Positions 5,589-13,788 of a DNA stretch of 16,006 bases are shown in pieces; position 1 is the stretch's first letter; each line of letters starts with the position of its first letter. The stretch covers positions 1 through 16,006 of the forward strand of contig NZ_JBEQZJ010000061.1 in NCBI RefSeq assembly GCF_045223415.1, given 5' to 3'. A program made the translations under genes and the position numbers. The notes beneath the pieces were generated by a model. That model was not told the DNA's origin. It made no database searches and was given only the letters and a program-made list of their open reading frames with translations. The stretch is from Hoskinsella mucinilytica. Lineage in GTDB: Bacteria; Bacillota_I; Bacilli_A; Erysipelotrichales; Erysipelotrichaceae.

Positions 5589-6554
5589 ATGAAACCAACC
5601 ATCAAAACATGGATATTAACAGAACTTACAGATAAACAAAAACAACAGATACCGGAAATATTTGATGTTATCTATCAGCCTACGATAGAAAATGATGTAC
5701 TTCAAGAGATGGAAGTAATTGTAGGAAGACCACCGATTGGGCAATTACCTTATGCGAAATCATTGAAATGGCTTCAATTGGATAGTGCAGGAAGTGAACA
5801 ATATTGTGTAGAAGGATTACTTCCAAAAGATTGTCTTTTAACAAATGCCACAGGTAGCTTTGGATTAACCATCAGTGAATACTTGATTTGTACGATTTTA
5901 ATGTTGATGCGTAATATGAATCTTTATATTAGGAATCAGCTAACGCATACTTGGCAAGTAGAGGGACCAATCTATTCTATCTATGGGTCAACGTTTTTAA
6001 TTGTCGGTACCGGAAATTTAGGGTTAGAATTCGCAAAACGAATCAAAGCCTTAGGAGGAACCACGATTGGAATCAAAAAGCATGTAGAAGAGGTTCCTTA
6101 TTTTGATGAGGTTCATCCAATGTCTGATATGGAACAATTGTTACCGAAAGCAGATGTTGTTGTTATGGCACTACCTAGTACTGCTTCTACAAAAGGATGT
6201 TTTCATACAGAATATTTTGATCTTATGAAAACAAATGCGATTTGGGCTAATGTGGGTAGAGGTGATGTTGTGCAAACTATGGATGTATATCATGCAGTAA
6301 AAAATAAACATATATTAGGAGCAATTCTAGACGTTTGCGAAGTAGAACCGATTCCTAAAGAGCATCCAATTTGGCAAGAAGAAAATATCATCATCACACC
6401 ACATATTTCAGGGACTTTTCAATTACCGAAAACAAAGGATATCTTTGTGGAATTATTGATAAATAATATGAAAGCATATGATCAAAATGAAACCTTAATA
6501 AACATGGTAGATGTAAAAGAAGGATATCGAAGCTATGATTTGAAGAAGTCATAG
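5589..6554 (+). CDS. D-isomer-specific 2-hydroxyacid dehydrogenase family protein (NAD-dependent)
   Basis: A 321-residue cytoplasmic oxidoreductase of the family that interconverts 2-oxo acids and D-2-hydroxy acids. The nucleotide-binding domain shows GTGNLG (140-145). The catalytic triad is R224 (NVGRGDVV), a glutamate in DVCEVEP (E253) and H272 (TPHISG). The protein matches the usual 310-340 residues. In place of the usual acidic residue ending strand 2, which marks NAD use, it has GIKK, so NADP preference is possible. The substrate cannot be read from sequence; this subgroup also includes glyoxylate/hydroxypyruvate reductase-like proteins. The start is ATG 5589 behind AGAGGG; the 23-residue longer frame would begin inside the metK terminator. 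Monocistronic, with its own promoter and terminator. Confidence 0.9.
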   Translation: MKPTIKTWILTELTDKQKQQIPEIFDVIYQPTIENDVLQEMEVIVGRPPIGQLPYAKSLKWLQLDSAGSEQYCVEGLLPKDCLLTNATGSFGLTISEYLICTILMLMRNMNLYIRNQLTHTWQVEGPIYSIYGSTFLIVGTGNLGLEFAKRIKALGGTTIGIKKHVEEVPYFDEVHPMSDMEQLLPKADVVVMALPSTASTKGCFHTEYFDLMKTNAIWANVGRGDVVQTMDVYHAVKNKHILGAILDVCEVEPIPKEHPIWQEENIIITPHISGTFQLPKTKDIFVELLINNMKAYDQNETLINMVDVKEGYRSYDLKKS

Positions 6555-6561
6555 TTTTTTT
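6533..6561 (+). terminator. Terminator overlapping the dehydrogenase stop codon
   Basis: CTATGA (6533-6538) and TCATAG (6549-6554) form a 6-bp stem followed by seven T. The 3' arm contains the TAG stop codon, so coding and termination signals share bases. The stem is weak. Confidence 0.55.
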
Positions 6562-6636
6562 CTTTTGTTTGATGTTCATAGATTATGATTCGAATATAGA
6601 ATAGCTGACAATATCATAAATTTTAAAAAAAGGGTC

Positions 6637-6665
6637 TTGGAATGCGCTTTCATGTGTGTTATACT
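6637..6665 (+). promoter_or_regulatory. Promoter of the RDD gene
   Basis: TTGGAA (6637-6642), a 17-nt spacer and TATACT (6660-6665). About 60 nt of leader separate it from the start codon. Confidence 0.6.
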
Positions 6666-6725
6666 TTAGATGCAAGTGGTATAGACCACTTCAAAATATA
6701 GGTTATTTAAAGGAGATGTTCAAAT

Positions 6726-7349
6726 ATGGAACAGACATTGAAAGAAACGAAATCCATCAGAGTGAAATGGTATTATAAGATTTTCGCTAAGTTGGATAAT
6801 GAAAAGACAACAGTAGATACGACAAATCGTGTGTTTGCTTATATCATCGACTGGGTGTTAGGTACATTTGTAACTGCCTTTCCAACTGTGTTTATGTATA
6901 TGTCATTGACGAAGTCTACTGAAGTTAATCAGAATCTTCTAACGTTTCCTTCTTATTATGGTTTCATCGCAGGTGGATTGAGCCTTCTATTTGCGTTGTT
7001 CTATTATGTATATGTTCCGCTAAAAGTTCACAAGGGACAGACGTATGGGAAAAAGTTCATGGATATCAAAATCGTGAAGTTAGACGGTAGTGATGTTGAT
7101 GCTAAGACTATGTTGAAAAGAGAAGCATTGGGACGTTTCATTTTAGAAGCTAGTTTAGTATCTATCGGTGGATATCTGTTCCAGTTAGTTACGTTGGCAA
7201 CACAAATTGATCTTGTGATGCCACTTACTTGTGTGAGTGCAGTATTATGTATTCTTTCTATGCTATTGGCGATAAAGAGTGATTCAAAACGTATGTTACA
7301 TGACTATATTGGTAAAACAAAACTAGTTACCGTGGAGAAACAGAATTAA
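6726..7349 (+). CDS. RDD family membrane protein
   Basis: A 207-residue inner-membrane protein. The RDD signature begins at NRVFAYIIDW (R35, D42 in the first membrane segment, about 35-58). Further membrane segments lie at about 77-99, 138-160 and 163-183. The conserved cytoplasmic loop KGQTYGKKFMDIKIV (103-117) and the closing SKRMLHDYIGKT (187-198) are typical. RDD proteins are widespread and mostly of unknown role; some are linked to ion transport or stress tolerance. The start is ATG 6726 with AAAGGAG 10 nt upstream. It stands alone between its own promoter and terminator. Confidence 0.85.
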   Translation: MEQTLKETKSIRVKWYYKIFAKLDNEKTTVDTTNRVFAYIIDWVLGTFVTAFPTVFMYMSLTKSTEVNQNLLTFPSYYGFIAGGLSLLFALFYYVYVPLKVHKGQTYGKKFMDIKIVKLDGSDVDAKTMLKREALGRFILEASLVSIGGYLFQLVTLATQIDLVMPLTCVSAVLCILSMLLAIKSDSKRMLHDYIGKTKLVTVEKQN

Positions 7350-7365
7350 ACTTCTGTTTCTTTTT
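7337..7365 (+). terminator. Terminator overlapping the 3' end of the RDD gene
   Basis: A 9-bp perfect stem, GAAACAGAA (7337-7345) with TTCTGTTTC (7352-7360), is followed by five T. The TAA stop codon (7347-7349) is in the 6-nt loop and the 5' arm is coding sequence. Confidence 0.85.
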
Positions 7366-7428
7366 CGTTTCATATGGTATTTATTTAGAAATATAGTAAA
7401 ATAAGGACGTGAGAAAGAGGGTACTGGT

Positions 7429-8220
7429 ATGAAAAGAAAATTTTTGTTTTTTGATATTGATGGAACGTTGACAACTGGTGGTATGGAAAGCTTTATTCCT
7501 CAATCAGCAAGAGATACGTTACAAGCGTTAAGAAAGCAAGGGCATGTTGTAGCGATTGCGACTGGGAGACCTTATGCGATGAGTAAGGATGTTGCTAAAG
7601 ATTTAGGAATCGATTCTTTTATTTGTAATGGGGGCAATACGGTGATTTTCGAAGGAAAGAAGATCATCAATGAACCTTTGAATCAAGATCATGTGAAGGA
7701 ACTGTTAAGAGAATGTATTCAATATGGATTTCCTTATTGCATCTCTCAACGTGATGATTTTTATTTTTTAACACAGGATATGTCTAAGCTACCGGATTTT
7801 CAAAATGATTTTATAAAGGGATGGTTAAAGGAAGAGGCTTTTGATCCCGAACAACTTACCCAGGTGAAACGTCTGATGGTATTTGTAAATGAAGAGGAAC
7901 AAAAGAAATTGACACAGTTTCAAGACCTTGTGCCACAGCGATATGAGAAAGAATTTGTTATGATCGAACCGGATGATAAATTCAAAGGAATCAAGAAGTT
8001 AATGGAAACATTACAGCTCCCTTTACAGGATGTTGTTGTGTTTGGTGATGGCGAAAATGATATCAAGATGTTTCAACAATCACCGATGTCTATTGCTGTC
8101 GGTAATGCAATTGATGAATTAAAGAAGCTTGCGACTTATGTCACAGCGAGAAGTGATGAAGACGGTATCCAAAAAGCATGTCTTCATTTTGGTTGGGTAA
8201 AAGAAGAAGATTTTATGTAA
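7429..8220 (+). CDS. Cof-type HAD-superfamily phosphatase (class IIB)
   Basis: A 263-residue cytoplasmic hydrolase that removes phosphate from small metabolites by way of an aspartyl-phosphate. Motif I is FDIDGTLT (nucleophile D9, acid/base D11), motif II is IATGRP (T45), motif III is K186 in KFKGIKK, and motif IV is FGDGENDIKMF (D207, D211). The middle part (about 84-180) is the Cof/YidA-type C2 cap. Members act on sugar phosphates, flavin or PLP-type cofactors; the cap does not reveal the substrate. The start is ATG 7429 with AGAGGG 7 nt upstream. No clear promoter was seen in the 60-nt gap before it, nor a clear terminator after it, so weak read-through into the next cluster is possible. 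Confidence 0.92.
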   Translation: MKRKFLFFDIDGTLTTGGMESFIPQSARDTLQALRKQGHVVAIATGRPYAMSKDVAKDLGIDSFICNGGNTVIFEGKKIINEPLNQDHVKELLRECIQYGFPYCISQRDDFYFLTQDMSKLPDFQNDFIKGWLKEEAFDPEQLTQVKRLMVFVNEEEQKKLTQFQDLVPQRYEKEFVMIEPDDKFKGIKKLMETLQLPLQDVVVFGDGENDIKMFQQSPMSIAVGNAIDELKKLATYVTARSDEDGIQKACLHFGWVKEEDFM

Positions 8221-8304
8221 CTTATTCCACATCATCCTTCTTTCATACATACAACAAGACTTTTACTTAAAAAAGGCTTAGGATATGTGTAAGGAGGAAT
8301 GAAG

Positions 8305-8616
8305 ATGGAATCTTATATCATAGAATATGGCGTTTTGATCGTTGTGGAATTGATTTTGTTGGTTATGGCAATTCCACTGTTGATGGGGAAAGGTGCTTTT
8401 CTAATTGCCGGTTACAATACAGCTTCCAAAGAAGAACAAAGGAAATACGATGAGAAAAAGCTTTGCAAAGCGACTGGTACGGTGTTGCTCTTATGTGATA
8501 TCTTGATGGTATTACAAGCCTGTACGTTGATATCATCCACGATAACTGTCACCATATTATTTGTTGCTACTGTGATCTTATTGATTTATGGTAATATTGG
8601 CTGTAAAAAGAAATAA
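8305..8616 (+). CDS. DUF3784-like small membrane protein
   Basis: A 103-residue protein with three predicted membrane helices (about 5-24, 50-69 and 74-95). Between the first and second lies a conserved-looking polar loop, GKGAFLIAGYN, then SKEEQRKYDEKKLCKATG. The GYN-x-KEE-x-KYD pattern is typical of DUF3784 proteins of Firmicutes, whose function is unknown. ATG 8305 is preferred over ATG 8299 because AAGGAGG (8291-8297) lies 7 nt before it but only 1 nt before the earlier ATG. First gene of a cluster with the next two, 14 nt before the second. Confidence 0.7.
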   Translation: MESYIIEYGVLIVVELILLVMAIPLLMGKGAFLIAGYNTASKEEQRKYDEKKLCKATGTVLLLCDILMVLQACTLISSTITVTILFVATVILLIYGNIGCKKK

Positions 8617-8630
8617 AAGGAGATGTTGAA

Positions 8631-9050
8631 ATGGATTTACAACAACATAAAGAATTTTTGTGGAAATATAAATTATCTTATGGAGAAACCAGACCTAAAA
8701 AAGATGCACCGGATCAAGAGGTTTATCCGTTTTTAAATAAAATCGTGGAAACATCGTTTGATGACTGTAGTACACAGGATGTAAAGGATGCGATAGATGC
8801 ATGTCAAAATGTAGAAGAAATATTTGATATCGTAAGTGATGAGTGGAAGGATACTTATTTTTTAGAAGTCAGTAATCATCTTGAACAGGATGAATTTTCT
8901 AGAATATTGAAAAAGCTATATGATCGTGTAGGGTATACTGATCAGATGTATGAAAAGACTTACGCTTTTGAAACGGAACGTGCAAATGATGAAGTGAAAG
9001 CATATCTCTATGCCCAAGGTGTAAGGAAGAAGGAGGCTTATCATGGCTGA
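8631..9050 (+). CDS. Hypothetical protein (139 aa), no family recognised
   Basis: The family is not recognised. The protein is soluble, helical and acidic in its middle (SFDDCSTQDVKDAIDACQN, then VEEIFDIVSDEWKD), with no signal peptide or membrane segment. It has two cysteines, near 45 and 57, without a metal-site spacing. It begins with ATG 8631 behind AAAGGAG. Its last 8 nt overlap the start of the homocysteine methyltransferase gene, whose ribosome site AAGGAGG lies in this gene's 3' end, so the two are translationally coupled. Context suggests a role connected with that enzyme or the membrane protein before it; nothing more can be said. Confidence 0.75.
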   Translation: MDLQQHKEFLWKYKLSYGETRPKKDAPDQEVYPFLNKIVETSFDDCSTQDVKDAIDACQNVEEIFDIVSDEWKDTYFLEVSNHLEQDEFSRILKKLYDRVGYTDQMYEKTYAFETERANDEVKAYLYAQGVRKKEAYHG

Positions 9051-9972
9051 TCTAAGCTTACAAGAAATCTTGTTATCGAATCGAAGGCTGTTGATGGAAG
9101 GGGCTTTGGGAGAGCGTTTGAAACGAGAATATGGGATCAAGCTTCATGATATCGTCGCAATGGGTTCTTTGATCTATGATAAACAAGGAAGAGATGCATT
9201 GGCTGCTTTATGGAAAGAATATCTTGAGATTGCAGAAGCATACCAGTTACCATTGTTAGTAACAACACCAACAAGAAGAGCAAATAAAGAGAGAGTCAAA
9301 CAAGCTGGATTTAGTGAAGATTTGATCAAAGATCATGTTCATTTTCTGAAAGAAACGATCACTTCATCCAAGGTTCCTGTGTTTGTTGGTGGTCTTATGG
9401 GATGTAAAGGAGATGCATATACGGGAAGTGGAGCATTGTCTTTGGAAGAAGCAAGAATCTTTCACGATTGGCAAGCACGTCTGTTTCAAGAAGCAGGTGC
9501 TGATTTCTTATATGCAGGTATCATGCCTACCTTGATGGAAGCATGTGGAATGGCTCAGGCAATGTCTGATACCGGATTGCCATATCTCATTAGTTTTACC
9601 ATACAAAAAGATGGTAAATTGATAGATCATACTACCATCCATGATGCAATCACTTTTATTGATGAACATGTAAACGTAAAGCCGCTTTGTTATATGACAA
9701 ATTGTGTCCATCCTGATATCGTTTATCAAGCAATCAAACAACCATGGAATCAAACAACGACCGTAAAAACTCGATTTTTAGGAATACAAGCAAATACTTC
9801 GGCCTTAGACTATGATCAACTGGATGCAAGTGAAGACTTAAAAACAAGTGATCCTATTACATTAGCCTGTGCTATGGAGCGTTTGAAAGAAGAAGGCTTC
9901 CGTATTTTTGGTGGATGTTGTGGTACAGATCAACATCATATGGAAGAAATCGCAAAAAGAATCATATCGTAA
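9043..9972 (+). CDS. Homocysteine S-methyltransferase family protein
   Basis: This family transfers a methyl group to homocysteine to make methionine, using S-methylmethionine or SAM (MmuM type) or similar donors, in a zinc-dependent TIM barrel. The 309-residue protein has the three zinc cysteines: C221 in MTNCVHP and C292/C293 in GGCCGTD. LLMEGALGERL (16-26) is the usual barrel opening, although the expected D/T-G-x-(L/M) motif is shifted to EGALG. Only the Hcy-binding domain is present, so it is not full MetH. The donor is uncertain. The start, ATG 9043, lies 8 nt inside the preceding gene behind AAGGAGG. It is the last gene of a three-gene cluster, closed by a terminator. Its product feeds MetK encoded 4.6 kb upstream, but no SAM riboswitch precedes this cluster. 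Confidence 0.85.
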   Translation: MADLSLQEILLSNRRLLMEGALGERLKREYGIKLHDIVAMGSLIYDKQGRDALAALWKEYLEIAEAYQLPLLVTTPTRRANKERVKQAGFSEDLIKDHVHFLKETITSSKVPVFVGGLMGCKGDAYTGSGALSLEEARIFHDWQARLFQEAGADFLYAGIMPTLMEACGMAQAMSDTGLPYLISFTIQKDGKLIDHTTIHDAITFIDEHVNVKPLCYMTNCVHPDIVYQAIKQPWNQTTTVKTRFLGIQANTSALDYDQLDASEDLKTSDPITLACAMERLKEEGFRIFGGCCGTDQHHMEEIAKRIIS

Positions 9973-9974
9973 GG

Positions 9975-9998
9975 AAAGCCAGAGTAATGGCTTTTTTT
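9975..9998 (+). terminator. Rho-independent terminator after the methyltransferase gene
   Basis: AAAGCC (9975-9980) pairs with GGCTTT (9989-9994) around an 8-nt loop, in a run of seven T. Confidence 0.8.
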
Positions 9999-10013
9999 CT
10001 TTTCTATTTTATC

Positions 10014-10042
10014 TTGACACATTTTGTTTGCCATGGTAAACT
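10014..10042 (+). promoter_or_regulatory. Strong promoter of the cydDC-ygbA-ybaN-like operon
   Basis: Perfect TTGACA (10014-10019), a 17-nt spacer and TAAACT (10037-10042), 40 nt before the first start codon. It is the best -35/-10 pair in the window with correct spacing. Confidence 0.75.
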
Positions 10043-10053
10043 TCTGATGTTTG

Positions 10054-10069
10054 GTTAGCTTAAACTAAC
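10054..10069 (+). promoter_or_regulatory. Inverted repeat in the operon leader, possible operator
   Basis: GTTAG (10054-10058) and CTAAC (10065-10069) flank CTTAAA, just after the expected transcription start. It may be a repressor site or a weak leader hairpin. It does not match a specific regulator consensus known to me. Confidence 0.3.
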
Positions 10070-10082
10070 TTATGGAGGCTTT

Positions 10083-11810
10083 ATGATAGATAAAAGATTA
10101 ATGAAAGAGATGCCGCAGGCAACCAGTTATATCAAGAAACAGGTTTTTGTTCAATGGATACAGTTGCTTGCCAATATATGCTTTATATGTTTCTTTGCTT
10201 ATGTTTTACAAATGATGTTTGATCATACATTTACTTCTCAACAAGCGTTTATCTCGATTGCGGGTATGGTAATTATGATCGTGATTCGTATGTTGTTGGC
10301 AAAACAAGCAGCACTGTATTCTTATCAAGCAAGTTGTGATGTAAAGGATGTTTTACGTACGAAACTATATAAAAAAATATTAGGTTTTAAGAATGCTTAC
10401 ACAAATCATGCCAGTACAAGTGAGCTGGTTCAATTAAGCGTTGAGGGAATTGATCAGTTGGAAACCTATTTCGGGCGTTATCTTCCACAGTTTTTCTATA
10501 GTATGCTTGCGCCTATTACTTTGTTTATCATTCTAGTATGGATGGATTGGAAAAGCTCTTTGGTACTATTGATCTGTGTCCCACTTATCCCTGCGTCCAT
10601 AATCGCAGTACAAAAGTTTGCGAAAAAGCTATTGGCAAAATATTGGACAAGCTATGCGACCTTAGGTGATAGTTTTTTAGAAAATCTACAAGGATTGACT
10701 ACATTGAAAGTATATCAAGCAGATGAATTCAAAAATAGAGAAATGAATAAAGAAGCTGAGAATTTCAGAAAAATTACCATGAAAGTGTTAACGATGCAAT
10801 TAAATAGTGTCAGTGTCATGGATATCGTAGCTTTTGGTGGTGCGGCAATCGGCTCTATTGTAGCGATTACGTCTTATCTACATGGTACGATCAGCTTATT
10901 TGAGGTCATTTGTATTGTGTTATTATCTAGCGAATTTTTTATTCCTTTAAGAACCTTGGGATCTTACTTCCATATTGCGATGAATGGAATAGCCGCTAGC
11001 GATAAGATCTTTCGTATCTTGGATCTTCCTTGCGATACGAGTGAAAAACAAGAGTTAAATAAATCACCGATTTCAATAAAACTGGAGAATATGGACTTTT
11101 GTTATGATGAAAAAAGAGAAGTTTTACATGATATTTCCCTGGAAATAAAGGCAAATCAGTTCATTGGTATTGCCGGAGAAAGCGGTTGTGGTAAAAGTAC
11201 TTTGGCGAAATTACTGGTTGGTCTTGAACAAGCATATCAAGGTTCTATCAAAATACAAGATATAGAACGTAAAGAATTGGATGATACCTCTTTTTATGAT
11301 CGCATTGTTTACGTAACACATCAACCGGTCATTTTCAAAGGTACACTTTCAGATAATTTGAAACTAGCGAAAGCATCAGCAACGCCAAAAGAACTATGGG
11401 AAGTGTTGAAAAAAGTTTGTTTAGATCAATTTGTGAAGGAACAAGGTGGATTGGATATGTTACTTTTGGAAAATGGAAACAACTTATCCGGTGGACAAAA
11501 GCAAAGGTTATCTCTAGCAAGAGCATTGTTGAAGGATAGTGAGGTTTACCTTTTAGATGAAGCCAGCAGTAATATTGATGTAGAAAGCGAAAATGCAATC
11601 TTAGAAGTGATACAAGAAATGAAGCATAAGAAAACGATCATGATGATTACCCATCGATTAAGTAATCTTTCCACATGTGATCAGATTTATGTGATGAAGC
11701 AGGGAACTATCATCGAACAAGGAACGCAAAAAGAATTGATGAAGAAGGAAGGCTACTACGCACAATTATATAAAGAACAGGAAGCATTAACGGAAGGTGA
11801 ATGGTCATGA
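10083..11810 (+). CDS. cydD: CydD-like ABC exporter half-transporter (fused permease/ATPase)
   Basis: A 575-residue ABC half-transporter. The N-terminal permease domain (about 15-310) has six predicted membrane segments and the CydD-like signature ETYFGRYLPQFFYS, then DSFLENLQGLTTLKVYQAD. The ATPase domain shows Walker A GESGCGKST (365-373), signature LSGGQ (468-472), Walker B YLLDEA with its catalytic Glu (about 489-494) and an H-loop THR near 524. In E. coli, CydDC forms a heterodimer that moves thiols or heme-related cargo and is needed for cytochrome bd assembly; later work also supports heme transport. No cydAB lies in this window, so the cargo here is open. ATG 10083 sits 4 nt after GGAGG. 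It overlaps the partner gene by 4 nt (ATGA), as expected for paired half-transporters. Confidence 0.82.
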   Translation: MIDKRLMKEMPQATSYIKKQVFVQWIQLLANICFICFFAYVLQMMFDHTFTSQQAFISIAGMVIMIVIRMLLAKQAALYSYQASCDVKDVLRTKLYKKILGFKNAYTNHASTSELVQLSVEGIDQLETYFGRYLPQFFYSMLAPITLFIILVWMDWKSSLVLLICVPLIPASIIAVQKFAKKLLAKYWTSYATLGDSFLENLQGLTTLKVYQADEFKNREMNKEAENFRKITMKVLTMQLNSVSVMDIVAFGGAAIGSIVAITSYLHGTISLFEVICIVLLSSEFFIPLRTLGSYFHIAMNGIAASDKIFRILDLPCDTSEKQELNKSPISIKLENMDFCYDEKREVLHDISLEIKANQFIGIAGESGCGKSTLAKLLVGLEQAYQGSIKIQDIERKELDDTSFYDRIVYVTHQPVIFKGTLSDNLKLAKASATPKELWEVLKKVCLDQFVKEQGGLDMLLLENGNNLSGGQKQRLSLARALLKDSEVYLLDEASSNIDVESENAILEVIQEMKHKKTIMMITHRLSNLSTCDQIYVMKQGTIIEQGTQKELMKKEGYYAQLYKEQEALTEGEWS

Positions 11811-13462
11811 AAGAAAAAAGTAATATCAGCATTATGTTTCGTATGATAGGATTAATCAAACCATTGGCAGGTTGGATGGTATTGGCAGTGACACTTGGTG
11901 TTGCAGGATTTCTTTGTGCTATCTTTATTCCTTATATTGGTGCTGTCGTCTTTGGTCATATCGCCATCTATGCGCCAGACTTTCCATATGGCATCTTATT
12001 TACGGTCATGATCGTGATCGCAATACTCAGAGGTATCTTACATTATGGAGAACAAGCATGTAATCATTATATTGCCTTTAAGCTATTGGCAATCTTACGA
12101 GATAAAGTATTCAAAGCACTACGTAGATTATGCCTCACAAAACTGGATGGAAAAGATCGTGGTAATTTAATCACGATGATCACCACAGATATTGAGCTAT
12201 TAGAGGTATTTTATGCACATACCATATCACCGATCTTAATTGCGATCATTACCTCTTTGATCTTATTGGTTCAATTTTATGGTATGCATCCAATGTTTAT
12301 GATCGTTGCTTTTCTTGCTTATGGATTTTGCGGTTTGATCATTCCTTTGATCATTAGTAAAAAAGGAAAGGATACCGGGAAAAGAACGAGAGAACAATTA
12401 GGTGAGTTAAGTAATCACACGTTAGAATCTTTACGAGGTATGCGAGAAATTTTACAATATCAAATAGGCGATCAAAGGTTGACTGCGATGCAAGAGAAAA
12501 GTAAACAGGTAAATAACCTACAAAAATCATTAAAAGGATATGAAGGAGATACACAAGCATTGATACATTTCGCAGTGAGTGGATTTACTGTAATGATGTT
12601 ACTATGTGGTATCTATTTATATCTGCAAGGTGTAATAGAACCGATTTCGGTCTTACTATCAACTGTTTTGATGATATCCAGCTTTGGACCGGTGATAGCA
12701 TTATCCAATCTTAGCAATAACCTATTAACGACATTGGCAAGTGCACGTCGTGTATTGGCGCTGTTAGATGAAAAAGAAACCGTACAAGATGTTACAGGTC
12801 AAGAGAATATCACTTTTGGTGATATCCATGTTGATCAAGTTCAATTTGCCTATGATAAGGAACAAATTCTTCAAGACTTCAGTGCTCATTTTGAAACCGG
12901 TAAGATCCATGGTATTTTAGGGAAAAGCGGAAGTGGAAAATCTACCCTTCTGAAATTGTTGATGCGATTTTATGATAGAGAAAGTGGAACCCTTACCATA
13001 CAAGGACAAGATGTAACACAAATCAATACCACGAACCTAAGAGAAATGGAAAGCTTTGTCGCACAAGATACTGTATTATTTCATGATTCCATAAAAAATA
13101 ATATAAAAATAGCGAAACTAGATGCAAGTGATGAGGAAATTGTAGAAGCTTGTAAGAAAGCGAATATTCATGAATTTATTTGTAGTCTACCACATGGCTA
13201 CGATAGTGAAGTTAGTGAATTGGGTGATTCCCTTAGCGGTGGAGAAAAGCAAAGGATTTCACTCGCAAGAGCGTTCTTGCATGATGCTCCATGTATCCTC
13301 TTAGATGAACCAACCAGTAATTTGGATGCATTAAATGAAGGTTTTATATTAAAGATCTTACAAGCACAAAAAGACAAAACGATCTTACTTGTCTCACATC
13401 GTCCTAGTACCATGCGAATCGCAGATACGTTATGGAATGTGGAAAACGGGAGAGTATCTTAG
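11807..13462 (+). CDS. cydC: CydC-like ABC exporter half-transporter (fused permease/ATPase)
   Basis: The 551-residue partner of the preceding half-transporter. The permease domain (about 1-310) has six membrane segments with CydC-like MITTDIELLEVFYAHTISP and TLESLRGMREILQYQ. The ATPase domain has Walker A GKSGSGKST (about 372-380), signature LSGGE (about 475), Walker B ILLDEPTSNLD and an H-loop SHR. Both ATPase domains look complete, so both sites of the heterodimer may hydrolyse ATP. Start: ATG 11807 overlaps the previous stop (ATGA). ATG 11801, two codons earlier, is possible but only 3 nt from GGAAGG. The stop TAG shares its G with the GTG start of the next gene. Confidence 0.82.
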   Translation: MKEKSNISIMFRMIGLIKPLAGWMVLAVTLGVAGFLCAIFIPYIGAVVFGHIAIYAPDFPYGILFTVMIVIAILRGILHYGEQACNHYIAFKLLAILRDKVFKALRRLCLTKLDGKDRGNLITMITTDIELLEVFYAHTISPILIAIITSLILLVQFYGMHPMFMIVAFLAYGFCGLIIPLIISKKGKDTGKRTREQLGELSNHTLESLRGMREILQYQIGDQRLTAMQEKSKQVNNLQKSLKGYEGDTQALIHFAVSGFTVMMLLCGIYLYLQGVIEPISVLLSTVLMISSFGPVIALSNLSNNLLTTLASARRVLALLDEKETVQDVTGQENITFGDIHVDQVQFAYDKEQILQDFSAHFETGKIHGILGKSGSGKSTLLKLLMRFYDRESGTLTIQGQDVTQINTTNLREMESFVAQDTVLFHDSIKNNIKIAKLDASDEEIVEACKKANIHEFICSLPHGYDSEVSELGDSLSGGEKQRISLARAFLHDAPCILLDEPTSNLDALNEGFILKILQAQKDKTILLVSHRPSTMRIADTLWNVENGRVS

Positions 13463-13788
13463 TGGAAATCGACACAAAAAGAAAAGATGAAATGGAAACG
13501 ATTCATTTCATGATAGGTTTGTATTGTAAGAAAAAACATCACCATGTAAATGGCTTATGTAAGGATTGTCAAGCACTTATGGACTATGCGCAAAAACGTA
13601 TTGAAGTATGTCCCTTCATGGAAACAAAAACCTTTTGCAGTGCTTGTAGCGTACATTGTTATCAAAAAGAAAAACGCATGCAAATCAAAGAGGTCATGAA
13701 ATTCTCAGGACCCAGGATGTTATGGTATCATCCATTGATGGCAATTCGACATGTCATAGAAACAAGGAAAGGAAGAAAGTCACAATGA
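13462..13788 (+). CDS. ygbA: YgbA-family protein (nitrous oxide-stimulated promoter family), Cys-rich
   Basis: A 108-residue cytoplasmic protein of the YgbA_NO family (PF11756 as I recall it), named from an NO-responsive, NsrR-regulated gene in E. coli. Seven cysteines: C22, C33-x2-C36, C50, C59-x2-C62-x3-C66. The family core is clear: LCKDCQALMDYAQKRIEVCP, then SACSVHCYQKEKRMQIKEVM and SGPRMLWYHPLMAIRH. The molecular role is not settled; the cysteines suggest a metal or Fe-S site. GTG 13462 is chosen because it shares one base with the cydC stop (TAGTG) and lies behind GGGAGAG. The ATG-initiated frame from 13432 would overlap cydC by 31 nt. The 3' end overlaps the next gene by 4 nt (ATGA). 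Confidence 0.8.
   Translation: MEIDTKRKDEMETIHFMIGLYCKKKHHHVNGLCKDCQALMDYAQKRIEVCPFMETKTFCSACSVHCYQKEKRMQIKEVMKFSGPRMLWYHPLMAIRHVIETRKGRKSQ

Noticed and set aside
13656..13784. 43-residue N-terminal extension of the DUF454 protein
   Set aside because: It overlaps the YgbA-like gene in another frame; the DUF454 signature starts right after ATG 13785, which has the ATGA overlap and a ribosome site.
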